Notes under the pieces: model-generated | What the model was told of the DNA's origin: nothing | The model's input: the letters and a program-made list of their open reading frames with translations, nothing else | Database searches by the model: none | Origin: an uncultured Pelagibacteraceae bacterium | GTDB lineage: Bacteria > Pseudomonadota > Alphaproteobacteria > Pelagibacterales > Pelagibacteraceae | Length of the DNA stretch: 64,000 nucleotides | Direction of reading: 5' to 3' | NCBI GenBank assembly: GCA_902594335.1 | Contig: CACJLY010000002.1 | Location: 1 to 64,000 of the forward strand | Shown: in pieces, positions 18,202-26,734 of the stretch | Layout: each line of letters opens with the position of its first letter | Position numbering within the stretch: the first letter of the stretch is position 1 | Made by a program: the position numbers and the translations under genes

Positions 18202-18879
18202 CTACGAGATAGTTTTATCTCTTGTCCTGTTATTGAAAAGCATTTTTTTAGCCACAAATACAGCAAAAAGTGCACCGATAATTTCTGCTAATATATAAAC
18301 TGGAGTATACATATAATTAATTCCAGTAAAACTTTCTGTAAATGTTCTCGCTATTGCTACAGCAGGATTTGCAAATGATGTAGATGATGTAAACCAATAA
18401 CCAGCAGTGATATAAAAAGCTACACATGAGGCCACTACCACACTTCCTTTCTTTAATGATCCAAAAATTATCAGTATCAATCCAAATGTTGCTACAATTT
18501 CAGATGTAAATATATTTATTCCGTCCCTTGATTTTGTTGATAATTCAAAAATTTGATGTTCGAAAAAGAAATTGGCAAGTGCTACACCTAACAAACAACC
18601 TAAAATTTGCGCAGATATATATGTGGGTAATAAATTTCCTTTTAATTTTTTTGTAAGAAACATTGCTAGACTTACAAATGGATTAAAATGTGCTCCTGAA
18701 ACATCACTAAAAACAGTTATTAGCACAAAAAGTCCTGCGCCAGTTGCTATCGTATTGGCTAAAAGCATAATACCTGTGTCATTTGTAAGATTTTCAGCCA
18801 TTATTCCTGAGCCAACAATAATCATTACAAGGAAACAACTACCAATAAACTCTCCAAGAAAAAACTTACTATATTTCAT
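18202..18879 (-). CDS. MIP-family aquaglyceroporin, AqpS-like
   Basis: Six-helix membrane channel, 225 aa. The first pore motif is altered to HFNPFVS (NPF instead of NPA); the second is FANPAVA. It starts 11 bp inside the end of arsC, so the two are co-translated. In Sinorhizobium an aquaglyceroporin (AqpS) in an ars operon releases arsenite made by ArsC. The same pairing here makes arsenite or glycerol efflux more likely than water flow. glpD downstream on the same strand leaves glycerol transport as an alternative. Confidence 0.85.
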   Translation of the reverse strand: MKYSKFFLGEFIGSCFLVMIIVGSGIMAENLTNDTGIMLLANTIATGAGLFVLITVFSDVSGAHFNPFVSLAMFLTKKLKGNLLPTYISAQILGCLLGVALANFFFEHQIFELSTKSRDGINIFTSEIVATFGLILIIFGSLKKGSVVVASCVAFYITAGYWFTSSTSFANPAVAIARTFTESFTGINYMYTPVYILAEIIGALFAVFVAKKMLFNNRTRDKTIS

Positions 18880-19324
18880 AATTTTTTATCCAATCATTAA
18901 TTCTTGTTTCTAAATTGGAATAAGTTTTATGTATTTCTGTTGAAATCAGCTCTTCTTTATTTGGTTTATCACTCTTCTCTAACTCATTAATGATATAAAC
19001 AGGATCTTCAATATCCCAATGAACTATTTTTTCAGGGGATGGCCAGACTGGACAAACTTCATTACTAGCATTGTTACATACAGTAAATACCTGATCAAAG
19101 GTTGTTTTCTCATTCAAGAATTTGTTGAAGTTTTTTGATGACAGATTTTTTGTATCAAAATTATTTTCATTTAGATACTTAATGACATATTTATTAATTA
19201 TTCCAGATGGTTTGCTACCCGCACTGTAACCAATAAATTTATTTTTATGAAATTTATTAACTACACTTTCGGCCAATATGCTTCTATGAGAATTGCCAGT
19301 ACAAACAAATAAAAGTTTTTTCAT
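18869..19324 (-). CDS. arsC: Arsenate reductase ArsC, low-molecular-weight phosphatase fold
   Basis: 151-aa enzyme of the LMW-PTP fold that reduces arsenate to arsenite. The P-loop Cys8-TGNSH-Arg14 is present. The later TVCNNASNEVCPVWP stretch carries the extra cysteines typical of thioredoxin-coupled ArsC and absent from plain tyrosine phosphatases. Coupled to the aquaglyceroporin gene, it probably detoxifies arsenate that enters through phosphate transport when phosphate is scarce. Confidence 0.88.
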   Translation of the reverse strand: MKKLLFVCTGNSHRSILAESVVNKFHKNKFIGYSAGSKPSGIINKYVIKYLNENNFDTKNLSSKNFNKFLNEKTTFDQVFTVCNNASNEVCPVWPSPEKIVHWDIEDPVYIINELEKSDKPNKEELISTEIHKTYSNLETRINDWIKNYEI

Positions 19325-19382
19325 TTTTAACTTTTATTACTATAAAATATTTTTTCTATACTTAATGAGTACTAAATCTAAA

Positions 19383-19400
19383 TTGTAATAAAACTGAAAC
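19383..19400 (+). promoter_or_regulatory. Pho-box-like site before the PhnZ-like gene
   Basis: TTGTAAT (19383-19389) and CTGAAAC (19394-19400), separated by AAAA, keep the 11-bp phase of the pstS and phnX boxes. One unit departs from TGTAA. The site ends only 19 bp before the first ATG, so the transcript would have a very short leader or use a later start. Confidence 0.5.
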
Positions 19401-19419
19401 ATTTTTAATTTAAAAGAAT

Positions 19420-19974
19420 ATGATGGATAATATGTCAAATATTGCCAATTTATTTAAAATTATAGAAGAAATTGGATCAGACAAACAATATGGAAATGAA
19501 AAAGTTTCACAACTAGAACATGCAATTCAATGCGCATTATTGGCAAAAAAAAATAATGAAAACCATTTTTTTATTACTGCAGCCCTATTCCATGATATTG
19601 GTCACTTAATTAATAATGACAAAGAAGCCATAAAAAAAGGAATAGATAAAAAGCATGAAAATTCAGGATCTCTTTTTCTTTCTAGATTTTTTCCAGAAGA
19701 TGTTACAATATTAATTAAAGGACATGTTCCGGCTAAAAGATATTTGGTTTATTGTGAAAAAGGTTATTATGAGTCTTTATCTATTGCTTCAAAACGAAGT
19801 TTAGATGTCCAAGGAGGAAGTTTTTCCAAAGAGGAAGCAAACGAATTTATTAAACAACCTTTTATGCAAGATGCAGTTAGATTAAGAAAATATGATGATC
19901 TTGCTAAAATTGAAAATTTAGAAATTCCAAATATAAATTATTTTTACAAACACGTAGAGAGAAGCTTTAAATAA
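19420..19974 (+). CDS. PhnZ-like HD-domain mixed-valent di-iron phosphonate oxygenase
   Basis: 184-aa HD protein. Counted from ATG 19420 it has Tyr24, Glu27 and His34 (YGNEKVSQLEHA), His58-Asp59 (LFHDIGH), His79, His102 (KGHV) and Asp159/160 (RKYDD). From memory these match, nearly position for position, the substrate and iron ligands of PhnZ, the oxygenase that cleaves the C-P bond of 1-hydroxy-2-aminoethylphosphonate to glycine and phosphate. No PhnY/TmpA hydroxylase gene is visible nearby, so the substrate may be a naturally hydroxylated phosphonate or the partner is elsewhere. A Pho-like box precedes it. Confidence 0.85.
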   Translation: MMDNMSNIANLFKIIEEIGSDKQYGNEKVSQLEHAIQCALLAKKNNENHFFITAALFHDIGHLINNDKEAIKKGIDKKHENSGSLFLSRFFPEDVTILIKGHVPAKRYLVYCEKGYYESLSIASKRSLDVQGGSFSKEEANEFIKQPFMQDAVRLRKYDDLAKIENLEIPNINYFYKHVERSFK

Positions 19975-21139
19975 ACTTTTTTTTGTTTAAAAAAATTGCT
20001 GTCGAGTTACCAAATATTGCTAAAACAAAAAATACTAATATTAACAAATCATATCCTCCTACATTCCATACCAACGAACCAATCCATGGACCAGCAATAC
20101 TACCAATCATATATTGCAAAGCTAAAATACCATGAATATTGCCAAAGTTTTTTTGGCCAAAAGTATCATTTTGAACCAAAGGTTTTAAAATAGCCATACT
20201 GCCATATGCTGAACTATTAAATAAAACAAATAAAAATGCTAAGTAATGATTAATATTTATAAAGTATAAAAATATCATTCCAACTACCATCGAGTAAAAA
20301 CAAATTACAAATAATTTTAAATTTGACTTATCACCTCCATATATCATAACTAAAATTCTACCTATTACTTGTCCTGGTCCAAACAGAGATGCTGTCAATA
20401 CAGCTTGGGATAGACTCATCCCTTTTTCCTGCAACATTGGAATTACATGAGTTGTAATAGCACCAATATTAAATCCAATAACAAACAATGAAAAACTAAA
20501 TAACCAAAATCTATAATCTTTAAGTATTATTTTAAGCTTTGAATTTTGATCTGTTTTCTTTTCAATTTTTTTAAATTCTTTTATAATTATATTTTTGAAA
20601 CCAAAATAATTAGCTGGTGAACTAATCAATATATTTAATATTCCAAAAATAAATACAGTAAACCTCCAGTCATATTGTTCTGTTAAATAAGTAGCAGTAG
20701 GAAATGTGTATGTGCTTGCAAATCCAGCAAACAAAGTAATTATTGCAATAGATGTTTTGGCCTTTGATTTTAAATTAATAGTAATGACACTAAAAAGCAT
20801 CGTATAAAGACAGCCACCCGAGGTTGCACTGACAAGTATCCAAGCAAGTAAAAATCCACCATACGTATCTACTGATGAAAGATAAATTACACTTAGTCCT
20901 AACAGTATAGGACTGGTCCACATCATTGGAAAACTTAGATTTCTATCTACAATCTTACCTAGAAAAGGTAAAAGTAAACTATGCACAACTAAGCCTAGAG
21001 AATAAATAAAAGTTAAGTTGTTTCTTGAAATATCAAGTTCGTTTTCCCAAGTTAGCAACAACGCTGAGAACAGGTACATACAACTGCTGTAACAAAAGGT
21101 AACTGATATACCTATTAAAAATGCTGGCAAATATTTCAC
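19967..21139 (-). CDS. MFS transporter
   Basis: 390-aa major facilitator with about 12 hydrophobic helices in two halves and a central basic loop near residues 185-205. The loop between helices 2 and 3 reads LPFLGKIVDR, the usual MFS A-motif position. It converges on the PhnZ-like gene with an 8-bp overlap and is divergent from 21194. Substrate cannot be read from sequence; context suggests uptake or release of a phosphonate-pathway metabolite, or arsenical export. Confidence 0.8.
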   Translation of the reverse strand: MKYLPAFLIGISVTFCYSSCMYLFSALLLTWENELDISRNNLTFIYSLGLVVHSLLLPFLGKIVDRNLSFPMMWTSPILLGLSVIYLSSVDTYGGFLLAWILVSATSGGCLYTMLFSVITINLKSKAKTSIAIITLFAGFASTYTFPTATYLTEQYDWRFTVFIFGILNILISSPANYFGFKNIIIKEFKKIEKKTDQNSKLKIILKDYRFWLFSFSLFVIGFNIGAITTHVIPMLQEKGMSLSQAVLTASLFGPGQVIGRILVMIYGGDKSNLKLFVICFYSMVVGMIFLYFININHYLAFLFVLFNSSAYGSMAILKPLVQNDTFGQKNFGNIHGILALQYMIGSIAGPWIGSLVWNVGGYDLLILVFFVLAIFGNSTAIFLNKKKFI

Positions 21140-21153
21140 AAAATTTTTTATTT

Positions 21154-21171
21154 CTTTAACATTTTTTTAAC
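21154..21171 (+). promoter_or_regulatory. Weak Pho-box-like repeat
   Basis: CTTTAAC (21154-21160) and TTTTAAC (21165-21171), separated by ATTT, lie at 11-bp spacing, 23 bp before the ATG at 21194. Each unit has TTTAAC in place of TGTAAC. In such AT-rich DNA this can arise by chance. Confidence 0.25.
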
Positions 21172-21193
21172 AAAAGTAAGTTAATAGATTATT

Positions 21194-21622
21194 ATGAAAA
21201 AAATCTTAATCTCATTTATATTAACTTTATCCACAATTTCTATTACTCAAGCTGACAATCATGCTAAAATAACAGAGCAACAAGCCGGCAGTAGTTATTC
21301 ACAAAATACTGAGGATACATTTAAAAATGAAATAGGGAATTGTGAAGACCCTGGAGTACTTATGTTAAGAGCCACTGTTAAAAATGATATTTCAAGATCT
21401 AGTCCCGAAAAAGCATCTGAGGCAGAAGCATTAATGAAAGAGGGCATGAAATTGTGTAATGAAAATAGAGTTTTTGAGGCAAAACTAAAATTAGAAGACG
21501 CTAAAACGACTGCTAGAGCAGGATTAGTAGATGGAGAGGATCCATCTATAACTAAAGTTGTTGATGACAATAATGAGATAACAAAGGAAGAAAAACCTTG
21601 GTGGAAATTCTGGAAAGATTGA
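21194..21622 (+). CDS. Secreted hypothetical protein
   Basis: Not recognised. 142 aa with a clear signal peptide (residues 1-20, cleavage after TQA). The mature protein is acidic and helical, with two cysteines (GNCED and LCNEN) that could form a disulfide, and ends in a basic-aromatic tail PWWKFWKD. It sits alone between the MFS gene and the phnE genes. Its place in the phosphonate block and the weak Pho-like repeat suggest a phosphate-stress periplasmic protein, without proof. Confidence 0.7.
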   Translation: MKKILISFILTLSTISITQADNHAKITEQQAGSSYSQNTEDTFKNEIGNCEDPGVLMLRATVKNDISRSSPEKASEAEALMKEGMKLCNENRVFEAKLKLEDAKTTARAGLVDGEDPSITKVVDDNNEITKEEKPWWKFWKD

Positions 21623-21688
21623 TTTTTATCTTTATAAATTCTTAAATTAAAATTTCTAGAAAAATTTTTAATAAAGGTTTTTTTCTAT

Positions 21689-23089
21689 TTACCTTACAAT
21701 TAATTGATCTGATCCAATTAATATTCTTCTAAGCCAAGCAGATAATCTATCCATAAATATTACTACAGCCAAAACTAATATTGCCATGTAGGCGACATTT
21801 TCAAAATCATTTCCAGTACCTAGTGCACCTAAAAATTGTAAACCAATTCCTCCTGCGCCCATTGCACCTATTATTACGGCTCCTCTAGTATTTGACTCTA
21901 AATAGTATAAGGATTGAGATACAAAAATTGGAAGTATTTGTGGAATTATACCAAATCTATGTTGTAGAAATTTGCTAGCCCCTGTAGATTGAACTCCTTC
22001 TTGTTGTTTCTTCTCAGTATTTTCAATTGCTTCAGAATATAATTTACCTAAAGTACCTGTATCAGTAAAACCAATCGCAAAAATACCAGTGAAGGGTCCT
22101 GGACCAAAAGCTCTTAAAAATATTAAACTCCAAATTAAAAAATCTATTCCTCTTAAAGTGTCAAACAATCTTCTTAATGTAAATCTTAGAGCTTTAATTG
22201 GTGTAACATTATATGCCGCAAGAAAAGACAAGGGGAGAGCCATCACTGTAGCAAACATTGTCCCTAATACAGCCATAACTATTGTTTCGAGCATTGCCCA
22301 CCAAACTCTACCGTGCATAAATGCGTCATTGTCTTTAATTTCTGTTAAGAAAAGCTTTAAATTAGACATTTCTGGAACAACTCTATCTTTAGAAAAAGTC
22401 AAGCCTAATGCTTCGAAAAAGCTATATGGTTCTAACGGACTTGAGAAATCAAACCAAAAATATTTCCATCCTATGCTATAACGATGAATTTCAACTTTTT
22501 TTGGATATACTTGAATTCTCTCATACAAAGTTGGTCTAAATTCAACTCTATTTTCTGTAATTCTAAAACCTTTTAAATCTTCTATGACCAAATCCTCTGA
22601 ACCTACAAGGTAAGGTTTACCATTAGTATTTAATTTTATGGTAAAATCTCTTTCATATTTAGGAAAATTTACAATCTCAACTCTATCTTTGTATAATATT
22701 GCTTTACCTTTATTATTAAATTCAACTACATAGCCAACATTATCAGATTTTTTGTAAAACCAATCTGGAATTGATTTATCAAGATTATCTTTTCCATAAA
22801 CACTTCTATAATTTCCTTCAAAAGCTATTTTAATATCGTCATGATTTTCCCATTTCATTGTTACATGATCTTTATGTGCATATGTATCTAAAGCAAACAT
22901 AGCGGCATTTTGTGGTTTCCATTTTTTTGGAATATTAACAACGTCTAGAGTAAAAAAACCTACTATTAAATATAATAAAATAAGAAAAAAAAATATTTGG
23001 CCTTTTCTTCTACCTTTTCTAGCTTGATTGAATGTGTCAGGAAATAATTTTCGAATATTATCTCTTTCAATTGTTAAACTAGAACTCAC
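21689..23089 (-). CDS. phnE: Phosphonate ABC transporter permease PhnE, long form
   Basis: 466-aa inner-membrane permease. One N-terminal helix (about 30-50) is followed by a soluble segment of about 200 residues, then a BPD_transp core with FDTLRGIDFLIWSLIFLRAFG and the EENTRGA-like coupling region SNTRGAVIIGAMGAGGIG typical of PhnE. It overlaps the preceding phnE by 4 bp, so the two form a heterodimeric channel. The soluble insertion makes it far longer than E. coli PhnE. Confidence 0.92.
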   Translation of the reverse strand: MSSSLTIERDNIRKLFPDTFNQARKGRRKGQIFFFLILLYLIVGFFTLDVVNIPKKWKPQNAAMFALDTYAHKDHVTMKWENHDDIKIAFEGNYRSVYGKDNLDKSIPDWFYKKSDNVGYVVEFNNKGKAILYKDRVEIVNFPKYERDFTIKLNTNGKPYLVGSEDLVIEDLKGFRITENRVEFRPTLYERIQVYPKKVEIHRYSIGWKYFWFDFSSPLEPYSFFEALGLTFSKDRVVPEMSNLKLFLTEIKDNDAFMHGRVWWAMLETIVMAVLGTMFATVMALPLSFLAAYNVTPIKALRFTLRRLFDTLRGIDFLIWSLIFLRAFGPGPFTGIFAIGFTDTGTLGKLYSEAIENTEKKQQEGVQSTGASKFLQHRFGIIPQILPIFVSQSLYYLESNTRGAVIIGAMGAGGIGLQFLGALGTGNDFENVAYMAILVLAVVIFMDRLSAWLRRILIGSDQLIVR

Positions 23090-23940
23090 TGATTTACTCC
23101 AATCAATTTATGTCTCCAATATGCCGACAAGTAATCTAATGCAATTATTGTACCAACCAGTAAGAACATACACGCTAAAACATCAGCACCATAATTCCAT
23201 TGAATTAAAGCTGCTAACATTTCTCCAATTCCTCCTGCGCCAACAAAACCTAATATAGTAGATTCTCTAACATTAATTTCTAATCTTAATATTCCATAAC
23301 TTAAAAACAAAGGTAGTACTTGTGGAAGAACTGAAAATCTTATCTTTTGTGTCCAAGTTGCACCAACAGAACTTAAACCTTCAATAGGTTTTCCATCACA
23401 ATTTTCTATAGCTTCCGTGAATAATTTACCAAGTGCTCCTGCAGTATGTATTGTTATGGCAATCACTGCTGGTAAAGATGATTTACCCATCAAATATAAA
23501 AACACCATTGCTATTATTAATGTTGGAAATGATCTTGTCACATCCATAAAAAATTTTGTAAATTGAATAACTCTTTTATTTCTTATTAAATTTCTACTAG
23601 AGAAGATTGCAAAAATAACTGCCAAAACAAATCCGATCGAAGTTGAAAATAATGCAATATTTAAAGTTATAATTAATTCAGGAATGTACTTAATAACTCT
23701 TGGCCAATATTTCCATCCCATCTCAAATGTATCAACAAATAAATCTCTTGGATAATTAAAAAAATTAGCTATACCTCTACCAAAAGATCCTGCATTTGCC
23801 TCTAACGATATCAGGGTACCACCAAAAAAAACTAATATTAGAATTGCAATTCCCAGTAACGAGGACCTAGTTCTTTGATTTGTTAATTTTTTTAAATTAA
23901 CTTCAATTTGTTCTAAGTTTGCAGGTAATGCTTTTGACAT
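23086..23940 (-). CDS. phnE: Phosphonate ABC transporter permease PhnE, short form
   Basis: 284-aa permease with an N-terminal helix and a BPD_transp core. FMDVTRSFPTLIIAMVFL and NVRESTILGFVGAGGIGEML are the PhnE-type motifs, the latter being the ATPase contact. It is the first permease gene after phnD and is separated from it by a strong hairpin. It partners the long PhnE at 21689. Confidence 0.93.
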   Translation of the reverse strand: MSKALPANLEQIEVNLKKLTNQRTRSSLLGIAILILVFFGGTLISLEANAGSFGRGIANFFNYPRDLFVDTFEMGWKYWPRVIKYIPELIITLNIALFSTSIGFVLAVIFAIFSSRNLIRNKRVIQFTKFFMDVTRSFPTLIIAMVFLYLMGKSSLPAVIAITIHTAGALGKLFTEAIENCDGKPIEGLSSVGATWTQKIRFSVLPQVLPLFLSYGILRLEINVRESTILGFVGAGGIGEMLAALIQWNYGADVLACMFLLVGTIIALDYLSAYWRHKLIGVNQ

Positions 23941-23945
23941 AATTT

Positions 23946-23985
23946 AAAAAAAAAACAGAGGCAAAGATTTTAAGTCTTTGCCTCT
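23946..23985 (-). terminator. Intra-operon terminator/attenuator between phnD and phnE
   Basis: Perfect 11-bp arms AGAGGCAAAGA (23957-23967) and TCTTTGCCTCT (23975-23985) around a 7-base loop. On the minus strand the stem is followed within 1 base by ten T residues. It sits 17 bp after the phnD stop and just before phnE, so it should favour phnD mRNA over the permeases, as after pstS. Confidence 0.88.
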
Positions 23986-24002
23986 AATTTATAATGGTTT
24001 AA

Positions 24003-24953
24003 TTAATTATTCTTTTGTGCTTCAATTTTAGCTTTTCTTGCTGCTACAACTGATTCATAGAAAGAGTGATCTACAGCTACCCATTTTTTTACAATCCCGT
24101 TTGCAACGTTTTCACTACATTTTGGATCGTTTTCGTGTATCCATTTTTTCAATCCAATCATTACTTGATGTGCTCTAACAGGTAAAAAAGTAGGCATTAC
24201 AATTGGACCATTAGGAATTAATTTTGAAGACCAAATTTGAACAATGTCGTCCATATTTAAAATCCCTTTATCAACCATTTTTCTTAAATTCCCTGATGAA
24301 TATCCTTCTTCCCAGCTACCAACGCCAGACACCCATGTTACAGCAGCATCAACGTCACCATTCATTAACGCTAATACATTGTTTTCATGTCCTCCAGAAA
24401 ACTGTGTTTTTGAAAAATATGTATCTGGATCCATACCCATAGCTTTTAATTCAATTGATGGAATTAAAAAACCTGATGTAGAGTTAGGGTCAGCCCAACC
24501 AAATGATTTACCTTTAAGATCTTCCATTGATTTAATTCCAGATGCTTTAGTTGCTACTGCTACTGAGTAATAACCCATGTCTCCAGTTGGTTGCATTCTA
24601 GTTAGAACTGGCACTACAGCAGTTGGATCTTTAAGATACATACCTGCATATCCAGAGGAACCAAACCATGTATAATCTAGATTTCCACCTAGCATCGACT
24701 CCATTGTTCCAGCGTAGTCTTTAAATGTAAAAAATTTAGCTGGTACACCATAAGCTGCTTCGATATATGGCATGAAACATTCATTTCTAGCGATAATATC
24801 TTGAGCTGCTTCGTCACCTAAAAAACCAACTCTAAATTCTGGTTGGTATTTACTTAAGTCCATTTTTGGACCTGTGTAAGTTACTGCATTAGCTTGAGTT
24901 GAAAAAAACACCATAGCCAAAAGTGCAATAACTCTTGTTAGTTTATTAAACAT
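24003..24953 (-). CDS. phnD: Phosphonate ABC transporter substrate-binding protein PhnD
   Basis: 316-aa periplasmic binding protein. Signal peptide of about 23 residues ending TQANA. PhnD/phosphonate-binding family features include EFRVGFLGDEAAQD, YTWFGSSGYAGMY, the loop FGWADPNSTSGFLIP that contacts the phosphonate oxygens, and DVDAAVTWVSG. A GGAG Shine-Dalgarno lies 8 bases before the ATG. Candidate ligands are methylphosphonate and 2-aminoethylphosphonate; the sequence does not decide between them. Confidence 0.93.
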   Translation of the reverse strand: MFNKLTRVIALLAMVFFSTQANAVTYTGPKMDLSKYQPEFRVGFLGDEAAQDIIARNECFMPYIEAAYGVPAKFFTFKDYAGTMESMLGGNLDYTWFGSSGYAGMYLKDPTAVVPVLTRMQPTGDMGYYSVAVATKASGIKSMEDLKGKSFGWADPNSTSGFLIPSIELKAMGMDPDTYFSKTQFSGGHENNVLALMNGDVDAAVTWVSGVGSWEEGYSSGNLRKMVDKGILNMDDIVQIWSSKLIPNGPIVMPTFLPVRAHQVMIGLKKWIHENDPKCSENVANGIVKKWVAVDHSFYESVVAARKAKIEAQKNN

Positions 24954-25014
24954 AATTATCTCCTTTTTTTTATTTTTAGTCTAACGACTTATTTGTACCG
25001 ATGAGTTATTGACC

Positions 25015-25839
25015 TCATGCAGTTGCAAATTCTTTTTTAACATCCTCATTTACCTGATTTTTTGTTTTAAGCTCAGTGGATGTTACTTGTGGTTCAAAAG
25101 CTTCATCAGCTTCTGCACCATAAATTTCTCTTGCAAGTTTGTCTGATAATTTTTCTGGTAAATCATCAAAGACAATTGCGCCATCTTTCATTCCAATAAT
25201 ACGGTCACAATAGGTTTTTGCTGTATCTAGGGTATGAAGATTTGAAATGACCGTTAAATTTTTTTCATCATGAATTTTTCTTAATGACTCCATTACCATT
25301 CTTGCATTCATTGGGTCTAAAGATGCTATAGGTTCGTCTGCTAAAATCATTTTAGGATTTTGCATCAAAGCTCTGCATATAGCTACACGTTGCTGTTGAC
25401 CTCCAGATAATGTTTCAGCTCTTTGGAGAGCAGTGTTAGCCATACCTAAGTTGTTAAGTAAAATCAAAGCATCAGCTCTTTCATCACGAGAAAACATTTT
25501 TAAGGATGCCCTAAATGAACTTTGATAATTTAATCTACCTAAAATGACATTTGTTAATACATCAAGTCTTGGCACTAAGTTAAATTGTTGAAAAATCATT
25601 GCACAATTTCTCTGCCAAGATCTTTTTTCTTTGCTTTTAAGTTCTAATATATTTTGACCATCGACTTCTATTTTTCCATCTGTTGAATCTGTTAGTCGAT
25701 TAATGATTCTTAGAAGAGTAGATTTACCTGCACCTGATCTTCCAATAATTCCTATCATTTGAGGTTTATTGACCTTAAATGAGACATTTTTTACGGCATG
25801 ATTATTGCCAAAATATTTATTTACATTACTAATGAGCAT
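25015..25839 (-). CDS. phnC: Phosphonate ABC transporter ATP-binding protein PhnC
   Basis: 274-aa ABC ATPase with Walker A GRSGAGKST, Q-loop IFQQFNLVPRLDVLTNV (a PhnC-type stretch), signature LSGGQQQRV, Walker B MILADEPIASLDP and H-loop region VISNLHT, where Asn-Leu-His replaces the usual T/S-H. A C-terminal tail of about 30 residues after the ATPase core is rich in charged residues. First gene of the phnCDEE unit, 118 bp from phnF. Confidence 0.94.
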   Translation of the reverse strand: MLISNVNKYFGNNHAVKNVSFKVNKPQMIGIIGRSGAGKSTLLRIINRLTDSTDGKIEVDGQNILELKSKEKRSWQRNCAMIFQQFNLVPRLDVLTNVILGRLNYQSSFRASLKMFSRDERADALILLNNLGMANTALQRAETLSGGQQQRVAICRALMQNPKMILADEPIASLDPMNARMVMESLRKIHDEKNLTVISNLHTLDTAKTYCDRIIGMKDGAIVFDDLPEKLSDKLAREIYGAEADEAFEPQVTSTELKTKNQVNEDVKKEFATA

Positions 25840-25957
25840 GCAATTTTATGCACCTCAATTCTTTAAGAAATGTTAAAACTTTATTAATGAAATTTATAAT
25901 TTTTGTTTAATTATTGTTAAAAATAAACTTCAGGTAGAAAATACAGTATTTATTACT

Positions 25958-26668
25958 CTAAACTTTAACAAGTATCTGAATTTTAGACCCATCAAAATAA
26001 CTTTCACTTAGCTCTATCGGGGTTATATTAAAGTCAACATTAATAGATGTCGTTTTTATTAAAGGTTTTCCAACATCAATATTTAAAAGATTTGATTTTA
26101 TTTTGTCTGAAATTTCAGCGCTTATTAACGTTTTAGATCTTATTATTTTTTTAACATTTAATAAATTAAAGGCTTTATTTACAGACTTTTTTTTAACAAA
26201 ATGATTAATAAATTTTGGAAATCTATCATGCGGTATTGATCTAAATGTTATTACAGAAGGAGAATTATTTATATATCCTATACTATTTATTCTAGTGACT
26301 TTTTCTTTTTTATTTAAATTCAATTCTTTTTTTTCAAATAGATTACATTCTGCAATATCAAAACTTTTGATTTCAATTCGAGCTGATTTGTTCTCTTCAA
26401 GAATATTTTCAGTAAAACGAACATTTTTGCTTATTGAATAATTAATTTTTGATGTTTTTACAAAAACACCCAAACCTCTTTTTGAATATATTAAATTATC
26501 ATTTTTAAGTTCTTTAAAAGCTCTTCTTATAGTGTGTCTATTAACATTGAACTGTTTTGCATACTCACCCTCGGAATCTAATTTTTTATTAATTTTGTAC
26601 TTATTTAAAACAATTTCTCTTTTAATTGAATTGTATATTTCTTTCCAAAGCAAATCTTTTATTGTCAT
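25958..26668 (-). CDS. phnF: GntR/HutC-family transcriptional regulator PhnF
   Basis: 236-aa regulator. An N-terminal winged helix (about 10-72) has DSEGEYAKQFNVNRHTIRRAF and the wing YSKRGLGVFVK. The C-terminal UTRA domain (about 85-236), with RINSIGYINNSPSVI, binds the effector. It is divergent from phnG with 66 bp between starts. PhnF proteins repress phosphonate genes and share this position, which supports the name. It probably controls phnG onward and perhaps phnC. Confidence 0.9.
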   Translation of the reverse strand: MTIKDLLWKEIYNSIKREIVLNKYKINKKLDSEGEYAKQFNVNRHTIRRAFKELKNDNLIYSKRGLGVFVKTSKINYSISKNVRFTENILEENKSARIEIKSFDIAECNLFEKKELNLNKKEKVTRINSIGYINNSPSVITFRSIPHDRFPKFINHFVKKKSVNKAFNLLNVKKIIRSKTLISAEISDKIKSNLLNIDVGKPLIKTTSINVDFNITPIELSESYFDGSKIQILVKV

Positions 26669-26714
26669 AAAATTTTAATAAATAATTTATTGAAATTTTT
26701 TTTAATTTTGTTAC

Positions 26715-26730
26715 TTGTCTAGTTGTATAG
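26715..26730 (+). promoter_or_regulatory. Tandem octamer at the phnG start, putative PhnF operator
   Basis: TTGTCTAG (26715-26722) is followed directly by TTGTATAG (26723-26730), identical at 7 of 8 bases and ending 4 bp before the phnG ATG at 26735. TTGTCTA resembles half-sites of HutC/PhnF-type regulators. TATAGTAT within it could act as a -10 element, which would make the transcript nearly leaderless. Confidence 0.4.
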
Positions 26731-26734
26731 TATT

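Noticed and set aside
21623-21688. Terminator between the convergent 21194 gene and phnE
   Set aside because: Only short A/T arms around CTAG are present; no stable stem.
25872-25922. Series of GTTAAAA/ATTAATG-like units at 11-bp steps upstream of phnC
   Set aside because: The units are too degenerate and AT-rich to separate from background; none has the TGTAA core.
26677-26691. AATAAAT-A-ATTTATT palindrome near the phnF start
   Set aside because: Pure A/T palindromes of this size are expected by chance at this base composition.
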